A stretch of DNA of 40,139 bases. Source: a virus. The stretch is from positions 1 through 40,139 of the IMG/VR virus record IMGVR_UViG_3300048113_000098. One strand, 5' to 3'. Positions 1-6,718 of this stretch are shown one piece after another. The position numbers were made by a program, and so were the translations under genes. The stretch's first letter is position 1. Each line of letters opens with the position of its first letter. The notes beneath the pieces are model-generated. The model was given only the letters and a program-made list of their open reading frames with translations. It was not told the origin of the DNA and made no database searches.

Positions 1-232
1 GTCTGCCTTTTTCGTCTTTCATAGGACCCTTAACTCCACTCATACGAGCACAGAATGATTTTCTACGACCAGCATCTTTACTGCCGGGTTTGACTTTACC
101 AGTAACTGCGGTCTGGAGTTTACTTCCTGGGTTCTTACGTCTATATGCCGCAACACCCTTCTTAGTCATTCCAGCACCATCTTTGGTTGCTATTTTATGG
201 CCTTTGGCATCTTCGCCCCTTGCTTCAGCCAT
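1..232 (-). CDS. Partial small basic phage protein (DUF6321-like), N-terminal 77 residues
   Basis: The gene runs off the left edge of the window. The visible 77 residues are rich in Lys, Arg and Gly, with the segments MTKKGVAAYRRKNPGSK and KSFCARMSGVKGPMKDEKG. I recall this arrangement from small basic proteins of T4-like marine phages (DUF6321-like); this was not checked. The ATG lies 8 nt after the stop of the upstream nucleotidyltransferase gene, so it belongs to the same late operon. The ribosome binding site is weak. The function is unknown; a DNA-binding or virion-packaged protein fits its charge and its neighbours. Confidence 0.6.
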   Translation of the reverse strand, partial: MAEARGEDAKGHKIATKDGAGMTKKGVAAYRRKNPGSKLQTAVTGKVKPGSKDAGRRKSFCARMSGVKGPMKDEKGR

Positions 233-239
233 ATACTTT

Positions 240-1175
240 TTAAAACTTATCACTTGTTCCCCCATCTGGATATATTTTAACGTAACTTGCAAATGAATAT
301 TTTGCAAGGGTCTCAGATTTAGTTATTTCCTCTTTAACAGGTTCAACAACCGATTCTATCTTTTCTACCGATTTCAACCATTGACGTGTACGTCCTGTGG
401 CTGTCTCGACAATAACATAGTTGGCACCAAGTACTGAGATATTACCTACCTCATTGGTGTCTTTTATTATGACGGACTCTCCTACCGTGAATAGGTCTCC
501 GTTAACAAAGGCTTCACGTTCCTCAGAAACTGATTCGAGTTCTACGTGGTGCCTAAATGATGCTTGCTCTCTAATACCCATAGCGTTACGGATATCACTG
601 AACAGTTTCTTTGCATCAGAATTGCTTAATGGTTTAGGGAGACCTTGGGAGAAAGTTGTAAAGTCGTTTGCTTTTGCACTTGCTCTTTGCTTACTAGCAG
701 ATGCGCCTTCAGCACCGTCTGCATCTGGATCTCTTTCACCAGCCGATACGACTGTTATCTTCTTAAAGTTATAGAAACCGTGTCTAGACTTGGTTCCATT
801 ATACTTATTCAATAGTATATCAAATTCGTTTACACGATCAGATCCTACAACCATTACGATAGTTTTGAAACCATCGTTATATAATGTTGTTGCAATATCA
901 AATACCGTCTTAACTTTATTATTAATCATAATTTGACGAGCATGCTTTGGGAACATCTTACGAGCATACTTTACCTTGTCTTTGTATGACAAAGGATTCT
1001 TATTCTTATCTTGGCTTTGTGATAGATACACCCTATAAGGATTTCTACCCGCAGTTGATGCCAGTTTCTTCAATAATTTCTCATGACCAATAGTCGGAGG
1101 ATTCATTCTACCAAAGGTAAAATAAACAGCTTGTTCCTCTTCAACTAAGAACTGGCTAAATGATGCGATTGCCAT
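240..1175 (-). CDS. Cytidylyltransferase-fold nucleotidyltransferase, possibly virion-packaged
   Basis: A 311-residue protein. Residues about 18-33 read YFTFGRMNPPTIGHEK, the N-terminal nucleotide-binding signature of the HxGH nucleotidyltransferase superfamily (the HxGH is TIGH here). This superfamily includes NMN adenylyltransferase and cytidylyltransferases. The middle (MVVGSDRVNEF) keeps the G-x-D-R pattern typical of the fold. The C-terminal third is unlike the catalytic domain and looks like a separate accessory domain. Related proteins occur in T4-like cyanophages, where the substrate is not known to me. The N-terminus MAIASFSQFLVEEEQ resembles a T4-type capsid-targeting leader with a possible L-x-E cleavage site. 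It lies in a late operon with basic proteins, so it may be packaged and ejected with DNA; that is inference. Confidence 0.75.
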   Translation of the reverse strand: MAIASFSQFLVEEEQAVYFTFGRMNPPTIGHEKLLKKLASTAGRNPYRVYLSQSQDKNKNPLSYKDKVKYARKMFPKHARQIMINNKVKTVFDIATTLYNDGFKTIVMVVGSDRVNEFDILLNKYNGTKSRHGFYNFKKITVVSAGERDPDADGAEGASASKQRASAKANDFTTFSQGLPKPLSNSDAKKLFSDIRNAMGIREQASFRHHVELESVSEEREAFVNGDLFTVGESVIIKDTNEVGNISVLGANYVIVETATGRTRQWLKSVEKIESVVEPVKEEITKSETLAKYSFASYVKIYPDGGTSDKF

Positions 1176-1183
1176 AAGTAATA

Positions 1184-1627
1184 CTACTTTCCACGTTTTC
1201 TTGCTATCTCTGCCTTACGTACATCTTTCATCATACGTTTTGCAATATTATTTATACGTGGTTTCATCTTATTTAAACGCTTCTCAATCTCTGCTTTACG
1301 TGCAGGAGTCATGTCTTTTTTAGGACCGTCCTTGGCAATCTTAAGAGCCATTTGGTTACGAGCCTGTCTTTGTGCACGTTTCTTCAGTTTATCAGTAGAA
1401 GCTATCTTATTTGCCGCTCTTCTGCGACCCATCTTCATTTTAGTCTTATTCTTACGTGCCGCTATGCCACGATCCCTACGTTGTTTAATGGATAAAACTT
1501 CATCCACATCTTCAACTTCTTCGTTAGGTTGCATTATAGCTTTTGCACGTGCAGTAGCTTGGGGCGTACCTTCTTGGTGTTTATTAGGATCGTAACAATC
1601 TTCTTGGAATTTTAGGAATGATTTCAT
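1184..1627 (-). CDS. Small, very basic virion-associated-type protein
   Basis: A 147-residue protein. After an acidic stretch around residues 35-45 (NEEVEDVDEV), the rest is strongly basic and predicted helical, for example KTKMKMGRRRAANKIAS and IEKRLNKMKPRINNIAKR. The N-terminus MKSFLKFQED looks like the first residues of T4 internal proteins (MKTYQEFIAE). The start overlaps the stop of the preceding gene (ATG at 1625-1627 inside its last codons), which indicates translational coupling. The pattern recurs in T4-like marine phages from memory, with no assigned function. A nucleic-acid-binding protein packaged in the capsid is plausible but not shown. Confidence 0.65.
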   Translation of the reverse strand: MKSFLKFQEDCYDPNKHQEGTPQATARAKAIMQPNEEVEDVDEVLSIKQRRDRGIAARKNKTKMKMGRRRAANKIASTDKLKKRAQRQARNQMALKIAKDGPKKDMTPARKAEIEKRLNKMKPRINNIAKRMMKDVRKAEIARKRGK

Positions 1628-2223
1628 TTCTTTACCTTATTTAACCTACTACGAAGAGCTTTAAGATCTGTTTTAACACTTTTAGTCTGTTTGTCAAGAT
1701 CTTTTCTGTTAATACCCGATTTACGTAATGACTTGAGTGTCATTGCCAATTCATCAACATTATCCTCATCGAATTTGATGTTAGGATACTTCTTACGGAA
1801 GGCGGCATGATCTGCGGCGGCGGCTTTCTGACGAGCGGCGGCTTTCTGTTGGTCTGTTTTGTTTTGAGAATGAGTTTTATTCATCTTATTTGCAAAAGAT
1901 GTACCCTTTACACCTTTACGATGTAATAGACCTCTGCTACGAGGACCGTTAAACTCTTGTACAGACTCCTCAACAGGATTGTCACGAAGACGTGGCTCTC
2001 TACGATTGACTGACGGATCTTCAAGACGCAAGTTCTTAGGATCGTTGTTCAGTGGATCATTATCCTTATGTCCAACATCTTTACCCTTGACATTCATCTT
2101 TTTAGCCATTAGTCTACGTGCCTTGTTACGAGAAGAACGCTTCTCGATTTGCTCAGGCTTGCCTTGGTAGTTTTCGTACTCTTTGGCGTAGTTTCGTTCT
2201 AAGAACAACTTAAAGGTTTTCAT
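1624..2223 (-). CDS. Basic protein with HNH-like motif
   Basis: A 199-residue protein. Residues about 38-75 contain KKMNVKGKDVGHKDND followed by PLNNDPKNLRLEDPSVNR. This has the H...N...NL.. spacing of HNH endonuclease cores (typically H-x-D-x-x-x-x-N-N-x-x-x-N-L). The first His of the classic motif is replaced by Gly-His, so catalysis is uncertain. The remainder is Lys/Ala-rich and coiled. The N-terminus MKTFKLFLER again looks like a capsid-targeting leader. It overlaps the previous gene's stop by one base (TAATG). It may be an ejected DNA-binding or nicking protein; function is inferred only. Confidence 0.6.
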   Translation of the reverse strand: MKTFKLFLERNYAKEYENYQGKPEQIEKRSSRNKARRLMAKKMNVKGKDVGHKDNDPLNNDPKNLRLEDPSVNRREPRLRDNPVEESVQEFNGPRSRGLLHRKGVKGTSFANKMNKTHSQNKTDQQKAAARQKAAAADHAAFRKKYPNIKFDEDNVDELAMTLKSLRKSGINRKDLDKQTKSVKTDLKALRSRLNKVKK

Positions 2224-2675
2224 TATTTTTTACTCTTTTCAATGTCAAGAGTTTTAGGATAATTCTTATCACCGGGCTTAAGTTTTGGTTTACCAGCTTT
2301 CCTACGAGCATGCATATTATCCCACAGACCGGGCTTTTTAGCTTCGTTAGCTTTGCTCTTTTGAAATGCTTTGTATTCTTTACGTCTCGCATTATCAGCA
2401 TCTCTTGCTTTAGGAGTAAGTTTGCTGTTTGCTTTACCATGAGCCATAACCTTCTTACCCATAGGTGTAAGGTTACCCTTTTTGTCATACATTTGATTAA
2501 TAAGCTTCTTTTCAGCAGAAGTGAGTTCTTGCACTACTTCTTCTTTAGGAACACAATTAGGGACTTCTTTGCCCCCCTTCATTTTAGTTCCTACTTGTTT
2601 ATGAGTATCCCAACATGGATCCTCAGATAAGTCTCTGAATTCTAAGTTTTCTAGAATTTTATCTCTGAATGTCAT
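2223..2675 (-). CDS. Small basic phage protein with conserved CW...GxK...VPNCVP motif
   Basis: A 150-residue protein. The N-terminal third has PCWDTHKQVGTKMKGGKEVPNCVP, a motif I recall from several unrelated-looking small proteins of T4-like marine phages. The C-terminus has GLWDNMHARRKAGKPKLKPGDKNYPKT, another recurrent phage motif. The middle is Lys/Ala-rich and likely helical. Two Cys residues flank the Gly-rich strand and could pair or bind metal. It starts 3 nt after the stop of the preceding gene and lies in the same late operon. Function unknown. Confidence 0.65.
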   Translation of the reverse strand: MTFRDKILENLEFRDLSEDPCWDTHKQVGTKMKGGKEVPNCVPKEEVVQELTSAEKKLINQMYDKKGNLTPMGKKVMAHGKANSKLTPKARDADNARRKEYKAFQKSKANEAKKPGLWDNMHARRKAGKPKLKPGDKNYPKTLDIEKSKK

Positions 2676-2678
2676 TTG

Positions 2679-3908
2679 TCATCTTCCTGGTTTGTCCCAT
2701 CCTTTTAATGTATCGGGTGAAAAGTTGTTGTAGGAGAACTCCATACGATCAACGATTTTCACTGCATCACCGCCAAGTTTATCAATTGCTACATAACCCT
2801 CTTCACCAGTTACTTTGTAACCAGTTTTGGTCTTAACGAAGGTTTTAGTTTTACTTAGTTTATTAAGACTATTTATAAGTTTTAATTTGGCTAATACAAT
2901 AAGTTTTTGCATTTCAAACATACGAATTAAAGATTGTTTGTTAGCAGGTGAGAAGAACGACAATAACTCGTTTAAAGCATCTCTACGTCTGTTCTTACCC
3001 TTTTCGGTCTTTAGCTTGTCTATTTCCTTTTGGTATTTGCCTTTGATCCAACGGATGAGACCTGCGGTATGAGTGGTTGTGTTTTTGATGATCGTCCCAC
3101 TTCTGACAAACGTGTTGTTGTACTGTTCAATATGTTGTGCGAGGACTTTGTTCGATTCGAGACTCCGTAGAGTTGTTCCTGAGATGGTATTGAATAGTTT
3201 ACCACACTCGCTAAGGATCTTAGTAACATTCTCAGTTTCCTTTGCAGTCATTGTCATAGATGTCATATCTCTTAACATAGCATCTTGTGACCATACGTTT
3301 CGGGATTTCTTGAAGTTGGATACATCTACTCCATAGGAAGCTCTAAGGCTTTCAAAGTCGTTACCGCTATAGGATGTGTGCCAAACGATTCCAATTTGTG
3401 CGCTTTTGATTTCTCTTGCGGCAGTACTATTAGCAGGAACAGCATAGACAATAGTGTTAGGATGAAAAGTGATGAGATCTTCACCGTTTATCTTCTCCTT
3501 TTTTGTGTCTCCAGGGCCAAACAGAAAGTCGCCTTGGATTATACCTTTAATCCCCAAAGATGGTAGATACCTCAATGCCGCCTTAAGTTTATCAGCTAGA
3601 TCACCTTTAGTGTCAGCATCAACTTCGGCGGCAGTCTTATATACCTTGGGGTTCTTATTAAATATGCCTTTCTTGGCAACAAAGAATTCACCATCATTAG
3701 GGTCAGTCCCACAGAAGATCGCAGGAGCACCATCCCATTTGATAGAGACGTTACCTTTGTGAGCACCACCTAACATATCACGTAACTCACGCAATGCGTT
3801 GATAGCTTGTCGAGTACCATCAACACCACCATAGAGAACCTTATCCTCAATGTGTGTCATATGAGTATTCTTTTGCTCAGTAAGCATTGATTCATTAAAG
3901 GATAACAT
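2679..3908 (-). CDS. KxDG nucleotidyltransferase/ligase-like phage protein (DUF6267-like)
   Basis: A 409-residue protein. Residues about 55-62 read VSIKWDGAPAIF, which matches motif I (KxDG) of the ATP-dependent DNA/RNA ligase and capping-enzyme superfamily, where the Lys is adenylylated. Downstream segments FFVAKKGIFNKNP and GIKGIIQGDFLFG sit about where ligase motifs III and IIIa/IV would fall, and a WH.SY element follows. The C-terminal 150 residues are helical and Lys-rich. It is not T4 gp30 or RnlA in length or motifs; I recall it as a DUF in cyanophages. The N-terminus MLSFNESMLTEQ has an L-x-E resembling a prohead-protease site. It may be a virion-packaged ligase-fold enzyme. Confidence 0.6.
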   Translation of the reverse strand: MLSFNESMLTEQKNTHMTHIEDKVLYGGVDGTRQAINALRELRDMLGGAHKGNVSIKWDGAPAIFCGTDPNDGEFFVAKKGIFNKNPKVYKTAAEVDADTKGDLADKLKAALRYLPSLGIKGIIQGDFLFGPGDTKKEKINGEDLITFHPNTIVYAVPANSTAAREIKSAQIGIVWHTSYSGNDFESLRASYGVDVSNFKKSRNVWSQDAMLRDMTSMTMTAKETENVTKILSECGKLFNTISGTTLRSLESNKVLAQHIEQYNNTFVRSGTIIKNTTTHTAGLIRWIKGKYQKEIDKLKTEKGKNRRRDALNELLSFFSPANKQSLIRMFEMQKLIVLAKLKLINSLNKLSKTKTFVKTKTGYKVTGEEGYVAIDKLGGDAVKIVDRMEFSYNNFSPDTLKGWDKPGR

Positions 3909-4138
3909 TAGGCACGACTATCCCAGAATGTTTTGCTTAGTTCACCTCTAGTTCTAGTTGTGTCACCAACTTTACGAACTTCAGTGTACACCTGATGAGC
4001 ACCTGATCCAGAACCAAATGTTCTAACACCATTGGTTTGTTTTAACCATAGTGCACGATGAGGAGAACCCACCCCCGGATCCGAAGGTGAGTTGTTGTAT
4101 TCCCATTGAGGGTTATTTGGTACTGCTACCCATGCCAT
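3908..4138 (-). CDS. Small conserved phage structural-type protein, function unknown
   Basis: A 76-residue protein, Trp-, Gly- and Pro-rich (WVAVPNNPQWEYNN, GVGSPHRALWLKQTNGVRTFGSG), with the look of a small virion component rather than an enzyme. Its stop overlaps the ATG of the downstream ligase-like gene by one base, so the two are translationally coupled. It is the second gene after the late promoter near 4935. I have no functional assignment. Confidence 0.6.
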   Translation of the reverse strand: MAWVAVPNNPQWEYNNSPSDPGVGSPHRALWLKQTNGVRTFGSGSGAHQVYTEVRKVGDTTRTRGELSKTFWDSRA

Positions 4139-4147
4139 GTTCTGTCC

Positions 4148-4909
4148 TTACTTTAGTGGATTCTTTTTACGTGTTTTAGGCTTAAGGGAATACTTACTGT
4201 CTGGCATCTTCATGATTTTCAACTCAGCTTGCACTTCATAGTACTGAGATCTAGTCGATACACGCACTTTAAATGCACCTATTCCAGATAGTAGAGGTAT
4301 GTTTCCTTTTAATTTAAGAGGGTTGGTTCTACCAACCATATAGAAGTCATCACCCGCTTGCATATAGAATGCAGGTTCTGCTTTATTATTCAAGTAGTGA
4401 TCTGTGATAACCTCACCAAGATTTACATTAGGCAACGATGTAAGATACCTATTAATCCCCGGTTGAGAAAAGTATTCCTTCATTACATTTAAAGGAACTG
4501 CATCCTTATCCTTCAAACCTGTTTTGGTTGTAGGGATCTTGGGGTTCTTGATACCACTGAATTCAGAGATAGCTTTGATAAACTGCTTGGCAGAGTCCGA
4601 CTTGTTCATAATCTCAACTGCTTTATGAGCAGACTTCATACTATAAGTAGTTGCCCACTTTCTACCATCAAAGTAGATACGTGGATTTGCCAAGTTGTCG
4701 GTGTGATTCATCTTGACCTCAAGCCAAGACTGTTCTCCACCTTCTGATTTTATAAGAACATCAGAATACTTAGTACTGACCTTCGGACGTTCTGCCGACC
4801 AGTCTTTCATTGCATTGACATAGTCAGCAACTTCTTTTTCGTACCTATCGGATTGACGAGTTTCTAGTAATACGTCACCCTCATCCCTGATATCTAAAAT
4901 CGTTTTCAA
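4148..4909 (-). CDS. Putative PD-(D/E)XK-fold nuclease-like protein, late gene
   Basis: A 253-residue protein. The segment KYSDVLIKSEGGEQSWLEVKM (D50, E64, K66) has the spacing of a PD-(D/E)XK nuclease core: an Asp, then a strand carrying E-x-K. A following Tyr/Phe-rich region (NPRIYFDGRKW) would fit the next strand. The C-terminus is basic (KPKTRKKNPLK). It is the first gene after the late promoter TATAAATA at 4931-4938, about 22 nt upstream of the ATG. T4-like phages need head-associated nucleases, but no specific counterpart is claimed. The fold call rests on one motif. Confidence 0.5.
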   Translation of the reverse strand: MKTILDIRDEGDVLLETRQSDRYEKEVADYVNAMKDWSAERPKVSTKYSDVLIKSEGGEQSWLEVKMNHTDNLANPRIYFDGRKWATTYSMKSAHKAVEIMNKSDSAKQFIKAISEFSGIKNPKIPTTKTGLKDKDAVPLNVMKEYFSQPGINRYLTSLPNVNLGEVITDHYLNNKAEPAFYMQAGDDFYMVGRTNPLKLKGNIPLLSGIGAFKVRVSTRSQYYEVQAELKIMKMPDSKYSLKPKTRKKNPLK

Positions 4910-4930
4910 AGTAATTCTCCTTGTTGCTTC

Positions 4931-4938
4931 TATTTATA
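4931..4938 (-). promoter_or_regulatory. T4-type late promoter (TATAAATA)
   Basis: An exact TATAAATA reads on the minus strand in the 33-bp gap between two genes, 22 nt before the ATG of the PD-(D/E)XK-like gene. This is the consensus recognised by gp55-type late sigma factors, and a gp55 gene lies in this window. It should drive the virion-gene operon down to the left window edge. Confidence 0.75.
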
Positions 4939-4942
4939 ACAT

Positions 4943-5125
4943 TTATTTCCTACGAATGTAGGCTTTATCACCAACTCGTTCTACAAAGAATTGATATTGC
5001 TCAAAGTTGTCATCCATCAAATCTATATTCAATGTACGAATGGTAGCTTGCAGAGAAATAAACTCTGCTTCGCTAACATCTTCGGCATATAGGTCTGGAT
5101 CACGTTTGTCCATAACTAATTTCAT
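4943..5125 (-). CDS. Small hypothetical phage protein
   Basis: A 60-residue acidic protein (MKLVMDKRDPDLYAEDVSEAEF...). The start chosen is the ATG at 5123-5125, because AGGAG lies at a normal distance from it and directly abuts the alternative ATG six bases upstream. The AGGAG overlaps the stop of the DUF932 gene, so the two are coupled. No recognisable domain. Confidence 0.6.
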   Translation of the reverse strand: MKLVMDKRDPDLYAEDVSEAEFISLQATIRTLNIDLMDDNFEQYQFFVERVGDKAYIRRK

Positions 5126-5134
5126 ACTCATCTC

Positions 5135-6109
5135 CTATGAAGCCAGTGCGTATTGCACTGCCTTCTCTGCCGCTTTGATCTTGCGGTTTTGGTTTGCACC
5201 GAACCACTGACTGTGTAATCGGTTTTCTGCGTTACGACCTTGAAGGTGGTCTGTAACATATGTTACTGAATTGAATGCTTGCCACCAAGATCCTTCAGCA
5301 TAGTTAGCACCCGGTTGACTTTCCAACACATCGTAGCAGTTACGTGCCTGACGTGATAGATCATCAATTGAATTAACTGATGCAACCTTACGTTTGCTAT
5401 CTGTGTGTGGGTACACTTCGTTGTAGAAGTTGATGAGTTCTTCGGCACCATAACGGCGTGATCCAATGAACTGAGCCATCTCTTTATACTTCTCAAACTT
5501 CTGGTGTGCGATACCCAAGTGCTCTTTAGCCTGTTGTGGGTCAAAAGCTTTACGGTGTGACACTTTCTCAACACGCTTATCGTTAGCGTTAAGTGACATA
5601 GTCAATGTGTTATTACAAACCACACGTACAGGTGTGAAACGTACATCAATTGATTTGCCGTACATGTGTGGATTAGAGAACAGTAAGAATGATTCTACTG
5701 TATCATCACCAAACACATCGAAGCTTTCTTTAACCTTAGCCAAAGCCCATACCTGTTGACCACCCTTAAGTGATCCTGCGGTATGCATCTCCATATCCCC
5801 TGCGGCAATGTACTCTGCAAAGAATTCAAATGCAGTTTCGTTTTGCACAGGGTTCCAGTTCTCACCAACATTGGTCAAAACTGAGTTATCAGAGGTACGG
5901 ATAAGAGACTGTTGACCAGTCTTGATCTGTTTACCATTGACGTTTACATATGAATCATGCTTTTCAACTTCCCAATCCAGACCCGCTTTGCGCATCATCT
6001 GTACTGGTGTCAATTCGTTAGATACCTTTGTACCCAAACCATGCCAAGGTGTTTCACCCGCATAAGCCATTTGAGCAACACCGTCGATAATTTCTACTTC
6101 ATGTGACAT
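5135..6109 (-). CDS. DUF932 phage/plasmid-like protein
   Basis: A 324-residue protein with the DUF932 hallmarks: an N-terminal AYAGETPWHGLGTKV, a central FLLFSNPHMYGKSIDVRFTPVRVVCNNTL, and a C-terminal helical region. The family is widespread in phages and plasmids (TIGR03299-type) and its biochemical role is unknown. The start is placed at MSHEVEI because GGAG lies 6-7 nt before that ATG; an in-frame ATG four codons upstream has none. It follows a strong sigma-70-type promoter at 6139-6167, so it is probably an early gene. The short gene at 4943-5125 is coupled to it. Confidence 0.85.
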   Translation of the reverse strand: MSHEVEIIDGVAQMAYAGETPWHGLGTKVSNELTPVQMMRKAGLDWEVEKHDSYVNVNGKQIKTGQQSLIRTSDNSVLTNVGENWNPVQNETAFEFFAEYIAAGDMEMHTAGSLKGGQQVWALAKVKESFDVFGDDTVESFLLFSNPHMYGKSIDVRFTPVRVVCNNTLTMSLNANDKRVEKVSHRKAFDPQQAKEHLGIAHQKFEKYKEMAQFIGSRRYGAEELINFYNEVYPHTDSKRKVASVNSIDDLSRQARNCYDVLESQPGANYAEGSWWQAFNSVTYVTDHLQGRNAENRLHSQWFGANQNRKIKAAEKAVQYALAS

Positions 6110-6138
6110 TGTATTCTCCATTATTTGTTTTCATAACT

Positions 6139-6167
6139 AATATATCATATTGATTCGGTCTTGTCAA
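6139..6167 (-). promoter_or_regulatory. Sigma-70-type promoter before the DUF932 gene
   Basis: On the minus strand TTGACA (6162-6167) and TATATT (6139-6144) are separated by exactly 17 bp. The -10 ends 30 nt before the chosen ATG. It reads away from the neighbouring small gene and should give an early transcript. Confidence 0.8.
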
Positions 6168-6170
6168 CCC

Positions 6171-6392
6171 CTAATCTTTGAATAAGGGTTCCGTGCACTT
6201 ATGTGTACTTTGCCAGAAGTCTCCTTCAACCCAATCTAACTCATTAGTGATCCCCTTCTGGAACCACGCACCATCCCTAGACCCTGCGAATTTCCACAGA
6301 AGTTCTTTGGTGGCGGCTTGTATAGCACGTGTATAAGTTCCGTGCTCTTCACTCCAAGTTACGCCATATGCGTTGAATGTATAGACTTCCAT
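6171..6392 (-). CDS. Small hypothetical phage protein (Trp/aromatic-rich)
   Basis: A 73-residue protein (MEVYTFNAYGVTWSEEHGTYTRAIQ...), rich in Trp and acidic residues. The ATG at 6390-6392 is preceded by AGGAG at a normal distance; a longer in-frame start upstream lacks one. It lies 10 nt downstream of the 6403-6633 gene and so shares its promoter. Function unknown. Confidence 0.6.
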   Translation of the reverse strand: MEVYTFNAYGVTWSEEHGTYTRAIQAATKELLWKFAGSRDGAWFQKGITNELDWVEGDFWQSTHKCTEPLFKD

Positions 6393-6402
6393 AATATATC
6401 TC

Positions 6403-6633
6403 CTAAGCGAACATTGGTTGCATGTTTGAGAACACTGCATTGTATGCATTTACTTCGTATTCATAGTTCTCAAAGAATTCGTCATCTTCTTCACCTGATG
6501 CACAGTGCTCTTCCCAACAACGTTGCATAGCATTCATGCCTTCAAGAGTATCACCACATCCGTGGGCTTTCATAGCATTCCAACCCTCTTGGAAGGAAAC
6601 TTCGTCTTGGTAAAAATTAGGAATTCTAAACAT
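6403..6633 (-). CDS. Small acidic hypothetical phage protein
   Basis: A 76-residue acidic protein (FQEGWNAMKAHGCGDTLEGMNAMQRCWEEH, EEDDEFFENYEYEVNAYNAVF). Two Cys residues and the AMKAHG/GMNAMQRC stretches suggest a small helical bundle. A strong promoter lies at 6666-6694, and this is the first gene of that early two-gene transcript. I do not recognise a family. Confidence 0.6.
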   Translation of the reverse strand: MFRIPNFYQDEVSFQEGWNAMKAHGCGDTLEGMNAMQRCWEEHCASGEEDDEFFENYEYEVNAYNAVFSNMQPMFA

Positions 6634-6665
6634 GTGATTCTCGCTTTCTTTGTTTCTATACCTAC

Positions 6666-6694
6666 TTTATAGCGTATAGATTCGCAGTTGTCAA
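6666..6694 (-). promoter_or_regulatory. Sigma-70-type promoter for two small early genes
   Basis: TTGACA (6689-6694) and TATAAA (6666-6671) on the minus strand with a 17-bp spacer. It lies just after the stop of the cyclase gene, marking the boundary between the late curli operon and the next transcript. Confidence 0.8.
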
Positions 6695-6718
6695 GAACTA
6701 ATTTGTTTTAATAACGAT

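Noticed and set aside
1249-2877. TATAAATA matches at 1249-1256 and 2870-2877
   Set aside because: Both lie inside coding sequence and are expected by chance in AT-rich DNA.
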